Shown: positions 1 through 4,668 of the stretch, one piece after another | Numbering within the stretch: position 1 is the first letter of the stretch | Layout of the letters: each line of letters opens with the position of its first letter | Assembly: GCA_016919565.1 (NCBI GenBank) | Contig: JACXTO010000012.1 | Coordinates: forward strand, 1-6,565 | Source of the DNA: Methanomassiliicoccaceae archaeon | GTDB taxonomy: Archaea > Thermoplasmatota > Thermoplasmata > Methanomassiliicoccales > UBA472 | Direction of reading: 5' to 3' | Length of the DNA stretch: 6,565 bases | The notes under the pieces: generated by a model | Databases searched by the model: none | What the model was told of the DNA's origin: nothing | Seen by the model: only the letters and a program-made list of their open reading frames with translations | Translations under genes and position numbers: made by a program

Positions 1-1
1 C

Positions 2-1438
2 GAACGCATCGAGGCGATCATGGATCCTGGCAGCTTCGTTGAGAGTGACGCCTTCCTCACGCACCAGTGCAGCAACTTCGGCATGGAGAGGAACAAGGTC
101 CCAGGTGACGGAGTGGTCACTGGCCACGGCACCATCGAGGGCAAGCAGGTCTACATCTTCGCCCAGGACTTCACCGTCTTCGGCGGTTCAGTAGGGAAAA
201 TGCATGCCACCAAGATCTGCAAGGTCATGGACATGGCACTGAAGAACGGCTGCCCGATCATCGGAGTGTACGATTCGGGCGGGGCGAGGGTCCAGGAGGG
301 GATGGACTCGCTGGCAGGCTACTCGGAGATGTTCTTCCGCAACTCCCTGGCCTCGGGCGTCGTGCCTCAGATAGCGGTGGTCATGGGGCCGTGCGCCGCC
401 GCCGCGGTCTTCTCGCCTACGCTGATGGATTTCACGTTCATGGTCGAGGAAACGAGCCAGATGTTCGTGGTGTCCCCGGACGTCCTCAAAGCGGTTCAGA
501 GCATCGAGATAAGTTACGAGGAGTTAGGAGGCTCGGCGGTCCACACCACCAAGAGCGGCGTGGCCCATTTCTCATCGAGGGACGAGGTGGAGTGCATCAA
601 GAAGCTGAAGAAGCTTATGAGCTACCTCCCGTCCAACAACCTGGAGGGGACCCCGAGTATCAAGCCTAAGGACCTCCCCGACCGGGTCGAGGAGAGCCTG
701 AACTCGATAGTGCCGGAGGACCCGATGAAGCCTCTGAGCATGCACGAGATCATCAAGCAGGTGGTGGACGACGGCGAGTTCCTGGAGGTCCATGAGAACT
801 ACGCCAAGAACCTGCTGGCCGGCTTCGCTCGCCTTGACGGGATCTCGGTCGGCATCGTCGCGAACAACCCGCCGGTGCTGGCAGGGACGCTGGACGGTCC
901 GTCGTCGATCAAGGCGGCGCGGTTCGTCCGCTTCTGCGACGCCTTCAACATCCCGATCATAACACTGGTCGACGTGCCAGGCTACCTTCCGTCGGTCGAG
1001 CAGGAGGCGAGCGGCATGATACGCAACTCGAGCAAGCTGATGTACGCTTACTGCGAGGCCACCGTCCCCAAGATAACGGTGATCGTCCGCAAGGCCATCG
1101 GTGGCAGCTACTGCGTCATGGCCTCGAAGCACATCCGCAGCGACGTCAACCTGGCCTGGCCGACGGCGGAGATATCCATCATGGCGCCGGAGTCTGCGAT
1201 AGATGTCGTCTACAAGAAGGAGCTGATCATGGCCGACGACCCGCAGGAGAAGCGCAAGGAGCTTGCGGCAGAATACCGCAAGGGACATGCCAGCCCGTTC
1301 GTGGCGGCGGAGAAGGGCTATATCGACGATGTCATCGAGCCGAAGGAGACCCGACTGAGGCTGATCGCGGCTCTGAGAGCGCTCGACAACAAGCGCGAGT
1401 CGAGGCCAGCGAAGAAGCATGGGAACATCCCGCTCTGA
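2..1438 (+). CDS. Acyl-CoA carboxyltransferase, transcarboxylase 12S / methylmalonyl-CoA decarboxylase alpha type (5'-truncated)
   Basis: This subunit transfers a carboxyl group between biotin and an acyl-CoA (methylmalonyl-CoA/propionyl-CoA in its closest families) and acts in the cytoplasm. The frame is open to the window edge, and the codons before the first ATG (position 20) encode ERIEAI, matching the family's conserved 'RIE..LDPGSF' entry. The true start therefore lies upstream, with an estimated 40 or so residues missing. Numbering from the ATG at 20, the N-terminal crotonase-like half has FGGSVG (54-59) and SGGARVQEG (86-94). The C-terminal half has DVPGYLP (318-324), the acyl-CoA-side GGSY (361-364) and AWPTAEI (379-385). 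The tail SRPAKKHGNIPL closely matches the end of Propionibacterium 12S as I recall it. Oddities: the family's GPCAGGA is GPCAAAA (123-129), and RHGAK is RNSSK (335-339). The position that tunes acyl-CoA choice in Streptomyces PccB (Asp422) is Cys365. It is the first visible gene of a three-gene operon. Family assignment is firm; substrate is inferred from neighbours. Confidence 0.9.
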   Translation, partial: ERIEAIMDPGSFVESDAFLTHQCSNFGMERNKVPGDGVVTGHGTIEGKQVYIFAQDFTVFGGSVGKMHATKICKVMDMALKNGCPIIGVYDSGGARVQEGMDSLAGYSEMFFRNSLASGVVPQIAVVMGPCAAAAVFSPTLMDFTFMVEETSQMFVVSPDVLKAVQSIEISYEELGGSAVHTTKSGVAHFSSRDEVECIKKLKKLMSYLPSNNLEGTPSIKPKDLPDRVEESLNSIVPEDPMKPLSMHEIIKQVVDDGEFLEVHENYAKNLLAGFARLDGISVGIVANNPPVLAGTLDGPSSIKAARFVRFCDAFNIPIITLVDVPGYLPSVEQEASGMIRNSSKLMYAYCEATVPKITVIVRKAIGGSYCVMASKHIRSDVNLAWPTAEISIMAPESAIDVVYKKELIMADDPQEKRKELAAEYRKGHASPFVAAEKGYIDDVIEPKETRLRLIAALRALDNKRESRPAKKHGNIPL

Positions 1439-1442
1439 GGTG
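1437..1442 (+). promoter_or_regulatory. Ribosome binding site of the 5S-like gene, overlapping the upstream stop codon
   Basis: GAGGTG lies 5 bases before the ATG at 1448 and overlaps the TGA stop (1436-1438) of the preceding carboxyltransferase gene. It decides for the ATG at 1448 over the in-frame GTG at 1442, which is itself part of this motif and has no good Shine-Dalgarno of its own. The arrangement suggests translational coupling of the two carboxyltransferase subunits. Confidence 0.7.
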
Positions 1443-1447
1443 TGAAG

Positions 1448-2938
1448 ATGGTAAGGATAACCGATACAGTTCTGAGGGACGCGCACCAGTCGCTGCTGGC
1501 GACGCGGATGCGCACCGAGGACATGCTCCCCATCGCTCCAGTGATCGACGAGATCGGCTACTGGTCCGTGGAGATGTGGGGAGGAGCGACCTTCGACAGC
1601 TGCCTACGGTTCCTCAAGGAGGACCCCTGGGAGCGGATAACCAAGCTGCGCAAGGTGATGCCCAACACCCACTTCCAGATGCTGCTCCGCGGCCAGAACA
1701 TCGTCGGCTACCGGCATTACTCCGACGATATCGTGGAAAAGTTCGTGGAAAGGGCGCACGCCCGCGGCATCGACGTCTTCCGCATCTTTGACGCGCTGAA
1801 CGACGTCAGGAACATGCAGACCGCCATGAAGGCCGCCATCAAGTCGGGCGCGGTCGTGGAGGCCTCCATATCGTATACCACATCTCCGGTCCACTCCATC
1901 AAGGGCTTCGTCGAGATGGGCAAGAAGCTGGAGCAGATGGGCGCCAACACCATCTGCATAAAGGACATGGCCGGCCTGCTCACCCCGCATGCCACTTACG
2001 ATCTGGTGAAGGAGCTGAAGCAGGAGGTCTCGTTGCCGGTGCACCTGCACTCGCACATGACCTCGGGCATGGCGCTGACCGCCTACCTGAAGGGGATCGA
2101 GGCCGGGGCGGACATCGTCGACACGGCCATCTCCTCGATGAGCATGGGCACATCGCAACCTCCGACGGAATCGCTGGTGGCCATGCTGAAGGGCACCGAG
2201 TACGATACCGGCTTGGACCTCAAGAAGCTGGCCGAGATCGCGGACTACTTCAAGGAAGTGAGGAAGAAGTACGGGGACTTCGAGAGCGAGCACACCGCCA
2301 TCGACGTCGACATGCTGATCTACCAGATCCCTGGCGGGATGATATCCAATCTTGCCTCGCAGTTGCGGGAGGCGAAGAAGATGGACCACATCCATGATGT
2401 TTACGAGGAGGTCCCCAAGGTCAGGGCCGATCTCGGATACGTGCCATTGGTCACACCAACAAGCCAGATCGTGGGGACGCAGGCGGTGTACAACATCATC
2501 ACCGGCCAGAGGTACAAGATCTGCACCAACGAGACGAAGAACCTGGTCAGGGGGATGTACGGCAAGACCCCCGCGCCCATCTCCGCCGAGATCCGCAAGA
2601 AGATCATCGGCGACGAGAAGCCCATCACCGTCAGGCCAGCGGACCTTCTCCCTCCGGAGTTCGAGAAGATGGCCAACGAGGCCAAGCCCCTGGCGCGCTC
2701 CGATGAGGATGTTCTATCCTACGCCCTGTTCCCTGCGGTCGCCCTGGACTACTTCAAGGAAAGGCAGATGATGGAGAAGGGCGCCAACGTGCGGGATCTG
2801 GCCGCCATCGCCGCGATGTTCGTCTTCCAGGCCGAGAGCAAGATGAAGGCGAAGCATTCGGCGGTCTGCGAAGAGGCGAACCAGTGGAGGGTCGCCGCCA
2901 GGCGGGAGTCTCTCAGCGGCGGAGGCTGGATCCTATGA
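1448..2938 (+). CDS. pycB: Pyruvate/oxaloacetate carboxyltransferase subunit (transcarboxylase 5S / PycB / OadA family, no biotin domain)
   Basis: This 496-residue subunit carries out the keto-acid half reaction: carboxyl transfer between biotin and pyruvate/oxaloacetate in a metal-containing TIM barrel. The barrel opens with TDTVLRDAHQS (6-16; Asp11 is the predicted metal ligand), followed by EMWGGATFD (42-50). The lysine that is carbamylated in this family is in IKDMAG (Lys172), and the HSH metal pair is at His201/His203. A GTSQPPTES segment (235-242 region) follows. The C-terminal conserved carboxylase domain includes the IPGGMISNL motif. The protein ends shortly after this domain. Archaeal PycB and bacterial OadA usually continue into a fused biotin domain; here that role is taken by the separate next gene, as in the Propionibacterium 5S subunit. 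It starts 9 bases after the previous stop and overlaps the next gene by 4 bases (ATGA). No biotin carboxylase (PycA) and no OadB-type membrane subunit is visible. Pyruvate carboxylase subunit B is the main alternative, if a PycA partner is encoded elsewhere. Confidence 0.92.
   Translation: MVRITDTVLRDAHQSLLATRMRTEDMLPIAPVIDEIGYWSVEMWGGATFDSCLRFLKEDPWERITKLRKVMPNTHFQMLLRGQNIVGYRHYSDDIVEKFVERAHARGIDVFRIFDALNDVRNMQTAMKAAIKSGAVVEASISYTTSPVHSIKGFVEMGKKLEQMGANTICIKDMAGLLTPHATYDLVKELKQEVSLPVHLHSHMTSGMALTAYLKGIEAGADIVDTAISSMSMGTSQPPTESLVAMLKGTEYDTGLDLKKLAEIADYFKEVRKKYGDFESEHTAIDVDMLIYQIPGGMISNLASQLREAKKMDHIHDVYEEVPKVRADLGYVPLVTPTSQIVGTQAVYNIITGQRYKICTNETKNLVRGMYGKTPAPISAEIRKKIIGDEKPITVRPADLLPPEFEKMANEAKPLARSDEDVLSYALFPAVALDYFKERQMMEKGANVRDLAAIAAMFVFQAESKMKAKHSAVCEEANQWRVAARRESLSGGGWIL
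2921..2925 (+). promoter_or_regulatory. Ribosome binding site of the biotin carrier gene
   Basis: GGAGG sits 9 bases upstream of the ATG at 2935, inside the end of the preceding gene. It selects the 169-residue form beginning MKIKV over a longer in-frame reading from the ATG at 2884, whose extra basic residues overlap the 5S-like gene and look non-coding. Confidence 0.75.
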
Positions 2939-3444
2939 AGATCAAGGTGCATATGAACGGCCAAGCGTACGAGGTGCTGGTCGAGAAGAACGGCGGCGAT
3001 TACCGCGTCACGTTCGAAGATACCACTTTCAAGGTCGTCCACAAGGAGGGCGGCCTGACCATCAACGGGGAGTTCGTGCCTCTGAAGCTCGAGGGCTCCC
3101 TGGAGGAAGGTACGACGATCCAGATCGACAACCGCACCGTCCAGACCAAGGTCGAGCCGGTCCTGGAGCTGGAGAAGGCGGGCGAAAGCTATTCGGAAGA
3201 GGAGGAGTCAGGACCGTCCCACAAGGATTCGCAGAATACGATCACCGCCCCGATGCCGGGGAAGGTCGTCTCCATCAAGGTCAAGGTGGGGGAAGAGGTC
3301 AACCCGAACACTCTGGTCCTGGTGCTCGAGGCCATGAAGATGGAGAACGAGATCCTGGCCGGCATGTCGGGCAAGATCAAGGAGATAAAGGTGAGGCCGG
3401 GCGAGGCGATCGAGGGCGGCAAGATAATGGCGGTCATCGAGTAG
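2935..3444 (+). CDS. Biotin carboxyl carrier protein (transcarboxylase 1.3S-like)
   Basis: This small carrier protein (169 residues) holds biotin on a lysine and swings it between the two carboxyltransferase subunits encoded just upstream. The C-terminal biotinyl/lipoyl domain spans about residues 102-169, starting at ITAPMPGKV. It contains the canonical EAMKMEN motif (132-138); Lys135 is the predicted biotinylation site, and the symmetry-related hairpin GKIKEI follows. Residues 1-80 are rich in short alternating beta-strand patterns and resemble the small beta-barrel that precedes the biotin domain in acyl-CoA carboxylases. An acidic linker (EEEES, about 88-92) joins the two parts, unlike the Ala/Pro-rich linkers common in bacterial carriers. 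It is longer than Propionibacterium 1.3S (about 123 residues), the difference being the N-terminal domain. The start overlaps the previous stop as ATGA. It needs a biotin protein ligase (BirA) encoded elsewhere. Confidence 0.93.
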   Translation: MKIKVHMNGQAYEVLVEKNGGDYRVTFEDTTFKVVHKEGGLTINGEFVPLKLEGSLEEGTTIQIDNRTVQTKVEPVLELEKAGESYSEEEESGPSHKDSQNTITAPMPGKVVSIKVKVGEEVNPNTLVLVLEAMKMENEILAGMSGKIKEIKVRPGEAIEGGKIMAVIE

Positions 3445-3475
3445 ATCGCACTCGAATGATGAATTGGTCGCATCC

Positions 3476-3501
3476 TAGGCGTTTGCTTGCCTATTCATTT
3501 C
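3476..3501 (+). terminator. Possible weak terminator of the carboxyltransferase operon
   Basis: A 5-bp perfect stem, TAGGC / GCCTA (3476-3480 and 3489-3493), with an 8-base loop is followed by a pyrimidine-rich run (TTCATTTC). It lies 31 bases after the biotin carrier stop, in the 99-base gap between two convergent genes, where transcription from both sides would have to end. The stem is short and there is no long T-tract. The call rests mainly on position. I see nothing else in this gap. Confidence 0.3.
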
Positions 3502-3543
3502 ACGCGAATGCATACTGTGGCGTGGTTTGATCCGGTCCAACGC

Positions 3544-4497
3544 TCACTGTGCCAGGATGAGGGCTAGCCCCGCCTTGTCTACCAGCAATTGACCGCTGGG
3601 GACGAGCCTCCTTGCCAGGATGCGCCAGTTCTTGTTCCTTCTGAAGACGTCCTTGAACAGCGGGAGCGACTCGTCCAGCAGTCCGTTGCTGGCCAATGTT
3701 ACAGCATGCCAGAATCGCATCTCCTCGTTCTCCGGGAAGAGGCTCTCCGCGGCAGAGTAATGAGATCGCGCTAGAGCCATGTCCCCAGTCTCCAGGGCAA
3801 CGTCCCCTTGATTCATCCGCTCGTAGGCCTGATGCACGTCCAGGAGCCGGCGCAGTTCCTTCAGCGGTTCCGCGCTGTCATCTACTCTTAGATCGACCAA
3901 GCGGTCCTCCCAGGAGCTGCCGGTCGCCTTCCCCCTCACCACGAGCAGAGCGGCAGACTGCCTTCCTCGGATGTCGCCTCCCGCCGCTTCCCCGGCCTCC
4001 AGGGCGCGCAGCATCCTTTCGGCGAGCGTGCCTTTTGCCTTCTGGAAGGCCCGGTCCATCGCCGGCCAGACCCTACTGCTGATCATGAGGTTCGCCTGGA
4101 CCGAGTGGTTCGCCCCGGTGATGTGACCAGCCGACGGGATGCATTTCTTTCCGGTGTGCGTGGCCACGCCGCCCTTCGCATCGATGATCGCAAGCTGCCT
4201 CAGCTCCCTGCCCTCGTCGGAGGCTATCAATGCTTCCACGGCCAACTTGGCGCTCATTCCTTTCTTGAGCAGCTTCAGCCCTCGCGGTCCGAACGAGATG
4301 TTGGAAAAGGCCTGCGTTGCCACCACCCCGACACCGCCCTCGCCCCATGTGACCACGGTCCCGACCGAGAACCAGTGGCTCTGGACCGCCACCCCCATTT
4401 CTCCGGTATCAGGGTCCCTGGCGACGATCGAATAGGTGTGGACAAGCGGCGCTCTTCTCTTCCTTTCATTTCTTCCTTTGGTTGAAGGATCCGGCAT
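3544..4497 (-). CDS. DUF1028 family protein (Ntn-hydrolase-like) with TPR-like C-terminus
   Basis: The 317-residue protein belongs to the DUF1028 family (COG3342), placed in the Ntn-hydrolase-like superfamily but without an established reaction. Domain order: a basic, hydrophilic leader (1-18); the DUF1028 core (about 19-222), with TYSIVARDPDTGEMGVAV (21-38), ATQAFSN (60-66), the GPRGLKLL block (70-77), AGEAAGGDIRGRQSAALLVV (168-187) and DRLVDLRVDD (198-207); then two helix-pair repeats (about 222-300) that look TPR-like and end in NWRILARRLVPSGQL, the usual tail of longer family members. No signal peptide or membrane segment is seen. I chose the ATG at 4497 because the frame upstream (ATGs at 4515 and 4572) would cover the presumed TATA box at 4533-4540, and no valid start exists closer to the domain. 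It is convergent with the biotin carrier gene and divergent from the CooS-like gene. Family certain; function unknown; exact start moderately sure. Confidence 0.88.
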   Translation of the reverse strand: MPDPSTKGRNERKRRAPLVHTYSIVARDPDTGEMGVAVQSHWFSVGTVVTWGEGGVGVVATQAFSNISFGPRGLKLLKKGMSAKLAVEALIASDEGRELRQLAIIDAKGGVATHTGKKCIPSAGHITGANHSVQANLMISSRVWPAMDRAFQKAKGTLAERMLRALEAGEAAGGDIRGRQSAALLVVRGKATGSSWEDRLVDLRVDDSAEPLKELRRLLDVHQAYERMNQGDVALETGDMALARSHYSAAESLFPENEEMRFWHAVTLASNGLLDESLPLFKDVFRRNKNWRILARRLVPSGQLLVDKAGLALILAQ

Positions 4498-4532
4498 GAT
4501 AACCACTCTTGACATAGGAAGCGTCGGAGCGA

Positions 4533-4540
4533 CCTTAAAG
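4533..4540 (-). promoter_or_regulatory. Archaeal TATA-like promoter element for the DUF1028 gene
   Basis: Read on the minus strand this is CTTTAAGG, preceded by a purine-rich stretch that could serve as a BRE. A start about 26 bases downstream would fall near 4510, giving a leader of roughly 13 bases before the ATG at 4497, with a partial Shine-Dalgarno (GAGTGG) in it. It is a modest match to the archaeal TATA consensus, supported by its spacing. Confidence 0.4.
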
Positions 4541-4587
4541 AGACGTCCTTCTAGGCAGCCACAGCATTTCACGCCGACCTCAAAAAG

Positions 4588-4630
4588 CCAAGGGTTTTAT
4601 AATGGGATGCTGTACGAAATTCACCCTTGG
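4588..4630. repeat. 8-bp perfect inverted repeat around the CooS-like gene promoter
   Basis: CCAAGGGT (4588-4595) and its exact reverse complement ACCCTTGG (4623-4630) are separated by 27 bases, 35 bp centre to centre. The left arm abuts and slightly overlaps the TATA element, in the BRE position; the right arm falls on the predicted transcription start. This is where an archaeal repressor or activator would be expected to bind. A match of this size can arise by chance in such an interval, so the operator role is inference from placement. Confidence 0.4.
4595..4602 (+). promoter_or_regulatory. Archaeal TATA box for the CooS-like gene
   Basis: TTTTATAA is the most AT-rich octamer in this otherwise GC-rich region and closely resembles the archaeal TATA consensus. 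Its centre near 4599 predicts a transcription start around 4625, leaving a leader of about 43 bases before the ATG at 4669. It is flanked by the inverted repeat at 4588-4630. Confidence 0.65.
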
Positions 4631-4639
4631 TCCAGAGGG

Positions 4640-4652
4640 AGCTTAGCAAGCT
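4640..4652 (+). promoter_or_regulatory. Small hairpin in the predicted leader of the CooS-like gene
   Basis: AGCTT-AGC-AAGCT forms a perfect 5-bp stem with a 3-base loop, ending 3 bases before the AGGAG ribosome binding site. It could modulate access to the ribosome binding site or be half of a protein-binding palindrome. It is short enough to be coincidental. Confidence 0.25.
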
Positions 4653-4655
4653 GAA

Positions 4656-4660
4656 AGGAG
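4656..4660 (+). promoter_or_regulatory. Ribosome binding site of the CooS-like gene
   Basis: AGGAG lies 8 bases before the ATG at 4669, near-ideal spacing. It decides the start, because the in-frame GTG at 4660 overlaps this motif and cannot use it. Confidence 0.75.
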
Positions 4661-4668
4661 TGAATTGG

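Noticed and set aside
572..1486. 304-codon open frame on the minus strand opposite the 12S-like gene
   Set aside because: It is antisense to a gene with clear family motifs, has an Arg/Leu/Val/Asp-rich low-complexity composition and no recognisable domain. It is a by-product of GC-rich codon bias.
1604..2395. 263-codon open frame on the minus strand opposite the 5S-like gene
   Set aside because: The composition is biased (His/Val/Leu/Arg/Gly rich), it has no domain or start signal, and it lies wholly within a firmly identified coding sequence.
2884..2934. Longer form of the biotin carrier starting at the ATG at 2884
   Set aside because: The extra residues are basic and atypical, overlap the upstream gene by 55 bases, and ignore the GGAGG site that is ideally placed for the ATG at 2935.
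3696..4082. 128-codon plus-strand open frame opposite the DUF1028 gene
   Set aside because: The Pro/Arg/Ser-rich composition is typical of a shadow frame, and it lies within the conserved DUF1028 coding sequence.
4498..4572. Extended N-terminus of the DUF1028 protein from the ATG at 4572 or 4515
   Set aside because: The Cys-rich extra residues match nothing in the family, and the frame would cover the presumed TATA element. The 4515 start cannot be fully excluded as a leaderless start.
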